From an uncultured Poribacteria bacterium (GTDB lineage: Bacteria > Poribacteria > WGA-4E > WGA-3G), in the NCBI GenBank assembly GCA_951828515.1, contig OX639992.1, positions 4,752,217-4,816,216 of the forward strand: a DNA stretch of 64,000 bases. The letters run 5' to 3'. Shown here one piece after another: positions 26,437 through 34,924 of this stretch. Within the stretch, counting starts at the first letter, position 1. Each line of letters begins with the position of its first letter. A program made the position numbers and the translations under genes. The notes beneath the pieces are model-generated. The model had not been told where the DNA came from, did not search any database, and worked only from the letters and a program-made list of their open reading frames with translations.

Positions 26437-26556
26437 AGGACTTACGCAGTTGACCCGTTTTCGTGCGGTCTTTGGTTCGTAGTAGCGCAATTCATTGCGC
26501 TTTCTTCGGGAATATCCCCTCAATTTTGGCATGAAAACCAATTTTGCGTAAGTCCT
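26437..26556. mobile_element. 120-bp MITE with AGGACTTACGCA terminal inverted repeats
   Basis: AGGACTTACGCA (26437-26448) is matched exactly by TGCGTAAGTCCT (26545-26556). Flanks GATAGAT (26430-26436) and GATAGAC (26557-26563) look like a 6-7-bp target duplication. Inside is a palindrome GCGCAAT-TC-ATTGCGC. No coding content. Confidence 0.75.
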
Positions 26557-26681
26557 GATAGACTTAATATTCTAACATACTCTGGTTACAAAGCGATAAC
26601 ATTTCTTCGGCATTTTCGCGAATATCACCAGAGTACTGTTATGCCCCTAAAAAGCGAGTATATATGCCAAAGAAAATCCAT

Positions 26682-26797
26682 TATAGTAAAGTCCACAATT
26701 AAGTTTACACTCTCTAATGTAGCGAGGTTAGGAAACCTCGCCAGCGAGTGGGTCTTGTGTTTTCTAAAGTGTCCAAGTATTTTCAGGTTTTACTATA
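26682..26797 (-). mobile_element. Second copy of the TATAGTAAAACC MITE (single internal unit)
   Basis: Read on the minus strand it begins TATAGTAAAACC (26797-26786) and ends at TATA (26682). It keeps one partial copy of the GCTGGCGAGG-type unit, and the flanks match the longer element at 24386 in order (for example GACACTTT after the left end). Confidence 0.65.
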
Positions 26798-26826
26798 ATA
26801 AGTGCCATGTGGCAAAAGTAATGGTA

Positions 26827-27036
26827 TTATTCCAATCCCCACTCTTGTCGGAGTTCCGTTATCGGTCTGTAACTCACACCTTTGTGGTAGTAATTACCAA
26901 GCCAACTGCCGTCTTCACGGAAAAAGAAACGCTCATCTTTCTCTTCGTGAGCGAGTTGGTCTCGCGTATCAATGCTGATACGATAGCGGTCAGAGCGATT
27001 GGGGGCACTGCTGTGCATCAATAAAAAATCTGGCAA
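26827..27036 (-). pseudogene. C-terminal fragment of a phytanoyl-CoA dioxygenase (PhyH) family gene
   Basis: The 69-codon frame reads LLMHSSAPNRSDRYRISID, matching the conserved end of PhyH-type Fe(II)/2-oxoglutarate oxygenases (second Fe-binding His, then P-N-R-S-(D/x)-x-R-R/Y for 2-oxoglutarate). The N-terminal two thirds are gone. Upstream on this strand is only the terminator of the beta-propeller gene. The only start is a TTG without a ribosome site. It is best read as a decayed gene. Confidence 0.6.
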
Positions 27037-27064
27037 AAAAATAGGGCGGGTTTAAACCCGCCCT
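27034..27064 (-). terminator. Intrinsic terminator of the beta-propeller gene
   Basis: A perfect palindrome AGGGCGGGTTT/AAACCCGCCCT (27043-27064), followed on the minus strand by ATTTTTTTG. It lies 14 nt after the stop. Confidence 0.9.
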
Positions 27065-27078
27065 TTGAATGAAATTCG

Positions 27079-29220
27079 TTAGAAACTTGCCCGACCGACA
27101 GCCATGTTTTGTGCCCTATCCGTTACCTGAATGATAATTGTGTGTACCCCTTCCGGGAGCTCACCCGTTTCGAGTAGGAGCTGCTCCATTTTGGAATCGA
27201 AGATACCATCATCAGGGAAGATAACCTTCCAGTGTTCATCGCTGTCAATCTTATAGACAGCCTTCTGGATTGGCATGCTCATATCTGTAACGTCACAGGC
27301 AATTTTATAGGTACTATCACCGTTAGCAGTGACCTGAATTTCCCCCAGAGAAGGCTGTGTATTGTCTACCTCAACGGGCATACTCACCTTCTCAGCGGAT
27401 TTTGCCCATCCAACTGGATTGCTGAGTTTGTCGGTCGCAACGACTTTCAAGGTGTATCGTCCATCTGGAACGGTAGTAACATCCCATTCATAATTTGCTT
27501 TGGACAATTCCTTTTTCAGGAGACGCCAGTTGCTTTCGTCAACAGCTTTGTAGTAGAGAGTATATTCCAAGGTATCGGCATTTGCATCCTCAACCTTCCA
27601 ACTAACCTTCCATTTTTTAGAAGGCGCGTCGCCTGTATTACCTGAGCCGCCACTATCTCCACCGCGCGCGCCTGGAGGTGGTAAATTACCGCCACCGGAG
27701 CGGCGTCCTCTTTCCTGATTCCCACCACCAGTTCCATCGTTTACCTCAACACTGGTGAAGCGTGGCTCAACATTCGTCTGCACGGAGGCGAGGGTAACCT
27801 GCTTCAAAATAGGCGTTTGTGCCGTGTCACTGGTTGTGAACTTCGCGCGCCACTGGATGTACTGACCATCTCCATTCGGGATCTGTGAACCTTCCGCTGT
27901 CGTGAGTTCATCAGACCAGTCGCTCCAGGTATCATCCGGTTTTTTAGTATTGCCAGTACGGGTTGAGAAGGCAATCGCGGTTCCTTCTGCCATCTGACCT
28001 TCCCAAGAGAGTTTTCCCCAGCGAGACAAACTCTTCGCATCGTGAACCGTTGACTCAAGAGTTCCTTCCTCAACGTAGGTGGCAGTGAGATTAAAAAGTT
28101 TTCCTGGGTTACCTGTCGCAAGAAGCGTTTTGGTGTCCCCATCTACTTTTTTCTGGTGTATTGCCACGATCTGGTTCGCGGAGCATTTGCCGACTTCAAC
28201 AGAGTCTCCACTCATCGGATTGACACGGTAGAGTTTTCCGTCATCTCCGGTGCCTACTAAAATTTGTGAGTCACTTTCAAGGACGATAGCCAAAATAAGC
28301 GGCTCCGGCGAGTTCCAAATCGGAACTGCGGTTCCATCTGGACGAATTTTGTAGATGTTAGACTTGTTTTCTTGCGGTGCCCCACCACCAGGTGGCGGTG
28401 GACCGGAGGGAGTCGGCGGTCCATTTGAACCACGTCGTCCTCTTGAGGGTTCAGCAGGTTGGGACGTAACGACCGCCGCATAGAGATTCCCTTGGCTATC
28501 CATTTCAAGCGCGCGGACCTCTTTCTCTTTCGCTTGATAGATAACCTTTGCGGTGCCGTCGTCCATGATGTGGTAAATAATACCGTTATCGCTACTTCCC
28601 GCGTAGAAACCCTTTTCGTGTAGAAGGAACGTCATGATATTTTTTTCTTCGGCATCAAAGAGAACACTGGATTCACCATCTGGTGTAATTTTGTAAATCT
28701 TACCATCGGTTCCTGTCGCGGCATAAAGAGTACCGGCATCATCAAATTTCAACGCCCACACATATTTGTCGCCCTCATTGAGGAGGGTCGTTGGCGGTGT
28801 TGTCCCATCAGTGATTTTGTAAATCAATCCGTCAGGTCCAGTACCAGCGTACAGCGCATTGTCGGGTCCGACAGCGAGGCTGTAAATCGTAACCTCTGGT
28901 GAATTGTAATAGAGTTCGGCAGTGTCGCTATCCGCAGCGATTTTATAGATTTTCCCTTCGTTCCCGGTACCCGCATAGAGATTTCCTGCTGAATCTTCCA
29001 CAAGTGCCCAGACTTGGGTCTCCTTGAGCTTCGTGAAGGAATCAATTTTGGGAGATAGCATAACATCTCCCGTACTTGTAAGCGAAAGGTCTTTGGGCTT
29101 ACCAGCCTCAAAATCCGAGCGGTTTTCTTGTTTCCATAAAGATGTATTGACTGCAAATGCGTTGCTTGCGTAAATAAAGACGGTTAAGATAAGGCTCCAT
29201 AAGGAGATGACACGGCGCAT
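27079..29220 (-). CDS. Secreted beta-propeller protein with C-terminal Fn3/Ig-like domains
   Basis: A 713-residue exported protein: signal peptide (1-23), then NHL/YncE-like propeller blades of the type LYAGTGNEGKIYKI, LYAGTGPDGLIYKI and LYAATGTDGKIYKI (about 60-400). A Pro/Gly-rich low-complexity insert near 250-290 interrupts the propeller and another near 520-545 follows. After these come beta-sandwich segments with a Ser-Asp-Trp-Ser-type repeat (TWSDWSDEL) and YTLKVVATDKLSNP. Such proteins bind ligands or partners at the surface or in the periplasm. GGAGG lies 9 nt before the ATG. It follows the S55 protein gene on the same strand, separated by a hairpin repeat. Confidence 0.75.
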   Translation of the reverse strand: MRRVISLWSLILTVFIYASNAFAVNTSLWKQENRSDFEAGKPKDLSLTSTGDVMLSPKIDSFTKLKETQVWALVEDSAGNLYAGTGNEGKIYKIAADSDTAELYYNSPEVTIYSLAVGPDNALYAGTGPDGLIYKITDGTTPPTTLLNEGDKYVWALKFDDAGTLYAATGTDGKIYKITPDGESSVLFDAEEKNIMTFLLHEKGFYAGSSDNGIIYHIMDDGTAKVIYQAKEKEVRALEMDSQGNLYAAVVTSQPAEPSRGRRGSNGPPTPSGPPPPGGGAPQENKSNIYKIRPDGTAVPIWNSPEPLILAIVLESDSQILVGTGDDGKLYRVNPMSGDSVEVGKCSANQIVAIHQKKVDGDTKTLLATGNPGKLFNLTATYVEEGTLESTVHDAKSLSRWGKLSWEGQMAEGTAIAFSTRTGNTKKPDDTWSDWSDELTTAEGSQIPNGDGQYIQWRAKFTTSDTAQTPILKQVTLASVQTNVEPRFTSVEVNDGTGGGNQERGRRSGGGNLPPPGARGGDSGGSGNTGDAPSKKWKVSWKVEDANADTLEYTLYYKAVDESNWRLLKKELSKANYEWDVTTVPDGRYTLKVVATDKLSNPVGWAKSAEKVSMPVEVDNTQPSLGEIQVTANGDSTYKIACDVTDMSMPIQKAVYKIDSDEHWKVIFPDDGIFDSKMEQLLLETGELPEGVHTIIIQVTDRAQNMAVGRASF

Positions 29221-29240
29221 TGAAAATATCCTCCTGAATA

Positions 29241-29375
29241 GTTATCAGCTATCAGTTGTCAGTCACAAAAGGTGTGTTGTTTACCCCAAAACCTCTCTTA
29301 ACTGAAGACTGCTAACTGTTAACTGAAAACTATAAAATCTAAAGACTGTTAACTGTTAACCGAAAACTGATAACT
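29241..29375. repeat. Hairpin repeat of the TGATAAC/CAGTCAG family
   Basis: It begins GTTATCAGCTATCAG, contains GTCAGTCACAAAAGG and several CTGTTAACTG heptamer-like copies, and ends CTGATAACT (29367-29375), the exact complement of 29240-29248. Related copies are at about 58522, 61693 and, within gspK, 62362. Confidence 0.7.
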
Positions 29376-29376
29376 A

Positions 29377-31257
29377 TTATTCTGCGTTCCTATCCACAAT
29401 GAACCGAATCATGCCGCTCCCATAGACCACATAGTCTGTTGGCATTTTATCGATGTGTAGTGTTGTGCCCGCAGTATAGCCACTATTGCCAATCTGCTTT
29501 GCAGTATTCATGACGGACATAACTGAAGGTGGCAGATGCGCGAATTCTTCACCCTGAACAGTGAGCCCAGGTTCAGGCACGAAGAGTTCCATAATAACTT
29601 CTGTGTTATTTTCGCCTCGTTTCAACAATTCGACTAATTGATTGATGTTTTTGTGGCGAAAGTTCAGGGGTGCCCGGCTACGTTGCCAAGATTCGTGAAA
29701 GTTGGCATTGGTGGCAAGGAGTGTGACAAGCCCTTCTGGAACATCTTTAGGAATCGTGATTTTTCCCGTCTGCACTATGGGGTTTTCGAGATGCGGTTGC
29801 AAAGTAATTTCCAACTCAACAGTATCCCCAGGTCGATAGCGGAGTTTATCCATCCGAAGACTTTGAATCCTTGCCGTCCGTCGTTTATCCTCTATGCTCA
29901 CATCAAGGGTGACATTTTCGACGGGAACCTTCGTATACGGATTCAAGGCTAATTGCAACATTGGCATCAACAACGTCTGCATGACACCAAATCCGGGTGA
30001 TCCCATAGAAGAATAGATATTCTTGTACACCAACTCACGCGTTTTGAGGTCGGGATGTTCCTTTAACGTGATAGTTGCTTCCATATTGAGCGTGTAGTTC
30101 CCTACATAAAACTCAAGCGTGTCCATGAGCATCCACGATCCTATTGCTGTATAAAGTGGAGAGAAACTGCGATGCCGAATCACTTCATAGAATTTCTGAT
30201 GCCGTTTACCATCGGCTGTCTGCACATTGACATTTACCGGAATATAACTCGGGTGCTTTCCGATGATACCAGCAATAGCAGGATCCCTGTCTTGCACTAA
30301 CGTTCCGATGGGCTGCGTCGGTGCTGCTATCTTAGAAGAACGGGAACGGCTCGGGAAAATAAAATGCACATATCCCCCAGAAAGCGGGATATTGACGTTA
30401 CCTTCTCCGCCTCCAGAATGTCCATAAGCCAGAAGTTCATTACCATCTACATAAGTGATAGTCCCGTAACCAAAAAATGAGATATCACCTCGGACATATT
30501 CCGTCCCGACTATTTGTCCTTCCTCAACGGGCGATTCCTTAATAGGACTTCCGCCGCCTGCTGCTTGAACTGGGGTAAAATTGAGTTTATCAAACATCGG
30601 TTTAATAAACCGTATTACCTCCGAATTAAGTGTTGGAAGCGTGACAGGAATAGACAACTGGGCAGACCTCGCTTGGGAAGGCATATCGGCAACACTGTCC
30701 AGCCACATCTCATCAAAAGCACGCGGCACCTGTGTAACCTGACCATCGCGAAGGAGTGACTGTCCTGCATCCAGTCCATATTGGTGTGTCACAGCGGAAG
30801 AATCAAGGTTAAAAAGTTGAGCACCTTCATAGCTTAAATTGGGTTCCATCCCACGTTGGGCAACTTTCACCATCAATTCAAAGGGGGTTACCCCAAAACC
30901 GTTGGAATGTTCCCGCTGATTGAAAAAACCGAGGGAAATCGCGCCCATGAGTCGTCCGTCAATGTAAATAGGACTACCACTCATTCCACCTGCGACACCT
31001 GTCCGCTTAAAGTTGTCGCTCAACCCCTCCATCCATACAACATGCCATCCTGGAATAAAGTTGTATTCGACACTCACAACCTCACATTCAAATTCCTCCA
31101 CCGTCGTCTCGGAAAATACGGTGTACCCTTTTCCTTTCATGCCCCGTTTTACCTCGGACAACGGCATAAACTTCTCAGCATCCCATTCAATCTGCGCGTA
31201 GCCATGGTAGGCAGCCAAGCAGAATATCATAAGTGTGCACAGCAAAGTCTTTTTCAC
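29377..31257 (-). CDS. SpoIVB-type (S55) serine peptidase domain protein, exported
   Basis: A 626-residue protein. The GTG at 31257 is chosen because AGAGGAG lies 9 nt upstream and it directly yields a signal peptide (KKTLLCTLMIFCLAAYHGYA); the frame itself runs to 31281. The S55 domain shows VKRGMKGKGYTVFSET, GGMSGSPIYIDGRLMGA (catalytic Ser in GMSGSP) and AYGHSGGGEGN. The C-terminal half, with beta-strand patterns, is uncharacterised. In Bacillus, SpoIVB cleaves a sporulation regulator. In other phyla these proteins are envelope-located with unknown targets. It starts an operon from a consensus promoter at 31507-31535. Confidence 0.88.
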   Translation of the reverse strand: MKKTLLCTLMIFCLAAYHGYAQIEWDAEKFMPLSEVKRGMKGKGYTVFSETTVEEFECEVVSVEYNFIPGWHVVWMEGLSDNFKRTGVAGGMSGSPIYIDGRLMGAISLGFFNQREHSNGFGVTPFELMVKVAQRGMEPNLSYEGAQLFNLDSSAVTHQYGLDAGQSLLRDGQVTQVPRAFDEMWLDSVADMPSQARSAQLSIPVTLPTLNSEVIRFIKPMFDKLNFTPVQAAGGGSPIKESPVEEGQIVGTEYVRGDISFFGYGTITYVDGNELLAYGHSGGGEGNVNIPLSGGYVHFIFPSRSRSSKIAAPTQPIGTLVQDRDPAIAGIIGKHPSYIPVNVNVQTADGKRHQKFYEVIRHRSFSPLYTAIGSWMLMDTLEFYVGNYTLNMEATITLKEHPDLKTRELVYKNIYSSMGSPGFGVMQTLLMPMLQLALNPYTKVPVENVTLDVSIEDKRRTARIQSLRMDKLRYRPGDTVELEITLQPHLENPIVQTGKITIPKDVPEGLVTLLATNANFHESWQRSRAPLNFRHKNINQLVELLKRGENNTEVIMELFVPEPGLTVQGEEFAHLPPSVMSVMNTAKQIGNSGYTAGTTLHIDKMPTDYVVYGSGMIRFIVDRNAE

Positions 31258-31298
31258 AACGTCTACTCCTCTCTGAACCATTGGAAATCTGTTTATGT

Positions 31299-31439
31299 TT
31301 AGACAATATTCTCTTTTGAAATCACTTGAACGGTAGTATCATCTAATTCGTTTACGCGCAGTCCCGTTCTCCGAATCAAGGTCCCATCCAGCAGGAACAA
31401 TCTGCGAGTCATGATTTTATGGGCAAATTTCCTTACCAT
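31299..31439 (-). CDS. Possible 46-residue leader ORF upstream of the S55 gene
   Basis: Between the consensus promoter and the S55 gene lies an open frame with in-frame ATGs at 31448, 31439 and 31412. From 31412 it reads MTRRLFLLDGTLIRRTGL and continues LRVNELDDTTVQVISK to the stop at 31299, 41 nt before the S55 GTG. The residue pattern (LLDGT..V.ELDDTTV.V) looks protein-like, resembling a small beta-barrel. No good ribosome site is visible, so expression is uncertain. Confidence 0.35.
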   Translation of the reverse strand: MVRKFAHKIMTRRLFLLDGTLIRRTGLRVNELDDTTVQVISKENIV

Positions 31440-31506
31440 ACATATCATAAACGAAATAGTTTTGTATAATATATAGTGCTACAATACATTCAAAGCATAA
31501 TTGTAT

Positions 31507-31535
31507 ATTATAGCAAAATAGCCACGCGATGTCAA
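31507..31535 (-). promoter_or_regulatory. Full-consensus promoter of the S55 operon
   Basis: On the minus strand: TTGACA (31535-31530), exactly 17 bp, TATAAT (31512-31507), with TGC before the -10. A perfect sigma-70 consensus, giving a leader of about 240 nt. Confidence 0.8.
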
Positions 31536-31588
31536 CCTGAATTGGGAAAAAATGTTAAAATCCGAAGTGGACAAACACTGATTTTCAC

Positions 31589-31617
31589 TTGATTTTTTTC
31601 CCATTCGGTGTTATTCT
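31589..31617 (+). promoter_or_regulatory. Promoter of glpK
   Basis: TTGATT (31589-31594), 17 bp, TATTCT (31612-31617), 32 nt before the ATG. The divergent partner is the S55 promoter. Confidence 0.5.
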
Positions 31618-31649
31618 AAAAGAAAATACTTAGGAGTCGCACCTATAGC

Positions 31650-33194
31650 ATGCCGAATACCGCTTGCATCCTCTCAATCGACCAAGGGACAACGGGAACG
31701 ACCGCTCTCCTTGTCGATGTGCAGGGGAACATTATCGCACGAGGATATCAAGAATTCACACAATACTACCCCCAACCCGGTTGGGTAGAACACGATCCAG
31801 AGGAAATCTGGAACGCTACTTTACAAGCAATAGACGCACTTTTTGCAAAAGAAAATGCTCTGAATATCGTTGCTATTGGGATTGCAAACCAACGCGAAAC
31901 CACACTTATTTGGGACAGGAAAACCGGGAAACCGATTTACCCTGCGATCGTGTGGCAGTGCCGTCGCACTGCAGATAAATGCGCTCTCCTTGAAAAAGAG
32001 GGACTTGCCGAAGATATACAGGCGAAAACGGGGCTTGTAATTGATGCCTACTTTTCCGGAACAAAGGTTGCATGGATATTGGATCACGTTAGCGGTGCTC
32101 GGGAACGTGCAGAACGCGGTGAACTCGCATTCGGAACTGTAGATACCTGGCTCCTTTGGAAATTAACAGATGGGGCAGTTCACAAAACCGATTACACAAA
32201 CGCCTCACGCACGCTACTCTTTAATATCAACACACTGTCATGGGACGAAACCCTTTTGGAAATTCTGAACGTCCCCAAAGCAATTTTACCTGAAGTCTGT
32301 CCTTCCGCGGGCAACTTCGGTACAGCAAACTTTTACCGGAATTTTTGGCTTGAAACCTTTGGTAAAAACATATCTCTGGATGGGATCCCAATCACCGGAA
32401 TAGCAGGGGATCAGCAAGCCGCGCTCTTCGGTCAATTGTGCATCAAACCCGGTATGGCGAAAAATACATACGGGACGGGTTGTTTTCTCATGCTAAATAC
32501 AGGGGCCGAGAAGGTATCAACAAAGACCGGATTACTGACAACACTCGCTTGCAGCTTAGACGAGAACCCTGTTTACGCATTGGAGGGAAGTGTGTTTGTT
32601 GCAGGTGCCGCTATCCAATGGCTCCGGGACGGTATCGCAATTATTAAGAGTGCCTCGGAAACCGAAGAGATCGCTTCCCGCATACCCGATTCAGGGGAAG
32701 TTTTTGTTGTTCCTGCCTTTACCGGACTTGGCGCGCCGTATTGGAATCCCGATGCGCGTGGGGCTATCCTCGGCTTAACGCGGGGGAGTACCCGCGAGCA
32801 GATCATCCGAGCCACGTTAGAATCAATTGCATATCAATCCGCAGATGTCGTTAGGGCAATGTTGACGGATGCAGAGATCGCACTCGAGCAACTACGGGTT
32901 GACGGTGGCGCAGCCGCCAACAACTTTCTCATGCAGTTCCAAGCTGACATCTTAGGGATAAGTGTTGAGCGTCCCGCACAAATAGAATCAACGGGCTTGG
33001 GGGCTACGTACCTTGCGGGTGTCACCGCTGGTGTGTGGAGCGACATCGAAGAACTTGAGAGAAATAGAACCGAGCAAGCAAAAATGGAAGGTTCCGCTTT
33101 TAAGGCTCGCGTCTTCTCACCACAAATAGACGCAAAGCAACGCAGCGAAAAAATCGCGCAGTGGAAAAAGGCAGTGCAACGAGTTATGGGTTAA
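31650..33194 (+). CDS. glpK: Glycerol kinase
   Basis: A 514-residue FGGY kinase (typical about 500), phosphorylating glycerol to sn-glycerol 3-phosphate. Seen: [17 protein letters not shown] (8-24), [64 protein letters not shown] and the second signature [16 protein letters not shown]. No glpF or glpD is adjacent. Instead a histidine kinase starts 1 nt after its stop, so it is cotranscribed with a two-component system. TAGGAG lies 14 nt before the ATG. Confidence 0.96.
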   Translation: MPNTACILSIDQGTTGTTALLVDVQGNIIARGYQEFTQYYPQPGWVEHDPEEIWNATLQAIDALFAKENALNIVAIGIANQRETTLIWDRKTGKPIYPAIVWQCRRTADKCALLEKEGLAEDIQAKTGLVIDAYFSGTKVAWILDHVSGARERAERGELAFGTVDTWLLWKLTDGAVHKTDYTNASRTLLFNINTLSWDETLLEILNVPKAILPEVCPSAGNFGTANFYRNFWLETFGKNISLDGIPITGIAGDQQAALFGQLCIKPGMAKNTYGTGCFLMLNTGAEKVSTKTGLLTTLACSLDENPVYALEGSVFVAGAAIQWLRDGIAIIKSASETEEIASRIPDSGEVFVVPAFTGLGAPYWNPDARGAILGLTRGSTREQIIRATLESIAYQSADVVRAMLTDAEIALEQLRVDGGAAANNFLMQFQADILGISVERPAQIESTGLGATYLAGVTAGVWSDIEELERNRTEQAKMEGSAFKARVFSPQIDAKQRSEKIAQWKKAVQRVMG

Positions 33195-33195
33195 A

Positions 33196-34893
33196 ATGCG
33201 ACTCCAATGGAAGTACTCCCTTGTTATTAATCTCTGTGTCATAGCAATCCTGGTGGCGTTTTACTTTTTCGATAGTATTCGTGTCCGAAACGATATGAAC
33301 GCGCTTCACGCTTTGGGGGCAGAACGCGGTGCTGAACTGAGGAAAATCGCCGAAAACACGATTCTTGATGTTGTTGAGAGTGAAATCGAAACCACGAGGG
33401 TATTTGATGCACAGCGACTGGATCAAGTGCTGAATAAACTGAAGCGAGAACATCCGGATATGCAGAATGTACTGAATATCCATGTCTCCCTAAACGATAC
33501 CCGTATTCGTTCCAGTCTGCTCTCCGGTGAAGATGCTGTTGACATAAATCTTGATTCAGCGGATCTTGCGCAAATTGAGACAAAAGACGCGACGATACAC
33601 GCTATTGAGGGACAAAACGCAACGGCTATTGTTATTAAATACGTTGCCGTTTTGACCGGACCAAAGCCGATTGAGTTGGAGCGGCGCGATTTCGCATACG
33701 AACCTATACTCGATAACGGGACGCTGCCCTATGAGGTCTGGTTAAGAGCCTTTGGTGAAGATATCTATGTGCCGGATGATCCAGTGATAACTGAGGTGAC
33801 AGGGAGACGCTGGCGAATGATGGATCAGGAAAAAGGTGATCTCTATAATTTATGGAAGCAAGGCGGAAGCTTGTGGATCCAGAAAGCACTAACCGGCTAC
33901 ATACAAGTACTTTTCGATGTTCCTTATATCGGTAGGTCAATTCGATACTCATTGCTAATGCATGCAATAATGATTGTCATTGTTGGGGCACTCCTCGTAA
34001 TTCTGATTGATTTGACAACGAATCATCTAATTATGAAGCCTTTAGAACGGATGACTCGTATTATACAGAGTGCTGAAAGTGGGAATCTATCACTCGATCA
34101 AACGTATTCCTCGGATGAACTCGGTAGAGCCACGCATAACCTCGCAAGAATGCTGTGGCAACTACGGGACTCACATTCAAAACGGATTGATGCGTTAGGG
34201 CAATTCGCTGCCGGTGTGGCACATGAAATCCGGAACCCACTTAATTCAATCGGGATGACTGCTCAGCACTTGAAGTCCGTCTTCTCACAACGAACAGTGA
34301 GTCAAGACGATATCGAGGAGGCAAAAGAACTATTAGAGATCGTTGACAAAAAAATAGTAGAGCTGAAACAGACTTCTGAGCAGTTCCTCACTTTAAATCG
34401 ACCCAGAAAATTGAATGTAGAACCCGTGAACCTCAACACGCTTGTGGATCAAGTTTTATCGGAATTCGCGCTTATTGCCGAGGAAGCCAAAGTTCAAGTC
34501 ATCAAAAATTATGATGAAAACCTACCGGATGTCCCGCTGGATGCTGCCTTAATGCGACAGACGCTCTTCAACTTTGTGCAAAACAGTATCCAAGCAATGC
34601 CGAAAGGCGGTAGAATCTATATTACAACTCTTGTGGAGCCGGTAGATCAGAACGCGAAAGATATGGTAATTGAAATCAGAGATACCGGCATAGGCATCCC
34701 AGAAGAAATTCAGGAACAAATTTACGATGCATATTTTACAACCAAAGACGCCACGGGCGGTATAGGACTCGGGCTTGCCGTTTCACACCAAATTATTACA
34801 GCTCATAAAGGCAAAATTGAAGTCCGAAGTAAAATGGGAATGGGAACCGCTTTTAAAATCAACCTCCCACTAAATGAGGATAAACTGCCATAA
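33196..34893 (+). CDS. NtrB-like membrane sensor histidine kinase
   Basis: A 565-residue kinase with membrane helix 1 (about 8-25), a 220-residue periplasmic sensor region, helix 2 (about 252-275), HAMP-like linker, the H-box AAGVAHEIRNPLNSIGM with phospho-His343, and HATPase boxes (N: NFVQNSIQAMPKGG; G1: IEIRDTGIGIP; G2: TGGIGLGLAVSHQII). It autophosphorylates and passes phosphate to the NtrC-like regulator encoded 31 nt downstream. The periplasmic ligand is unknown. It starts 1 nt after glpK, suggesting glycerol-linked or envelope-lipid sensing, which is inference. Confidence 0.93.
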   Translation: MRLQWKYSLVINLCVIAILVAFYFFDSIRVRNDMNALHALGAERGAELRKIAENTILDVVESEIETTRVFDAQRLDQVLNKLKREHPDMQNVLNIHVSLNDTRIRSSLLSGEDAVDINLDSADLAQIETKDATIHAIEGQNATAIVIKYVAVLTGPKPIELERRDFAYEPILDNGTLPYEVWLRAFGEDIYVPDDPVITEVTGRRWRMMDQEKGDLYNLWKQGGSLWIQKALTGYIQVLFDVPYIGRSIRYSLLMHAIMIVIVGALLVILIDLTTNHLIMKPLERMTRIIQSAESGNLSLDQTYSSDELGRATHNLARMLWQLRDSHSKRIDALGQFAAGVAHEIRNPLNSIGMTAQHLKSVFSQRTVSQDDIEEAKELLEIVDKKIVELKQTSEQFLTLNRPRKLNVEPVNLNTLVDQVLSEFALIAEEAKVQVIKNYDENLPDVPLDAALMRQTLFNFVQNSIQAMPKGGRIYITTLVEPVDQNAKDMVIEIRDTGIGIPEEIQEQIYDAYFTTKDATGGIGLGLAVSHQIITAHKGKIEVRSKMGMGTAFKINLPLNEDKLP

Positions 34894-34924
34894 ATTTCCG
34901 GTTTAAATGAGGAGAATCAAAACA

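Noticed and set aside
26389-26541. N-terminal extension of the phosphoesterase
   Set aside because: It would be encoded largely by MITE sequence and would place 50 residues before a clear signal peptide.
26374-27024. 216-codon plus-strand frame
   Set aside because: It runs through two MITEs and antisense to the PhyH fragment and the phosphoesterase start; composition is not protein-like.
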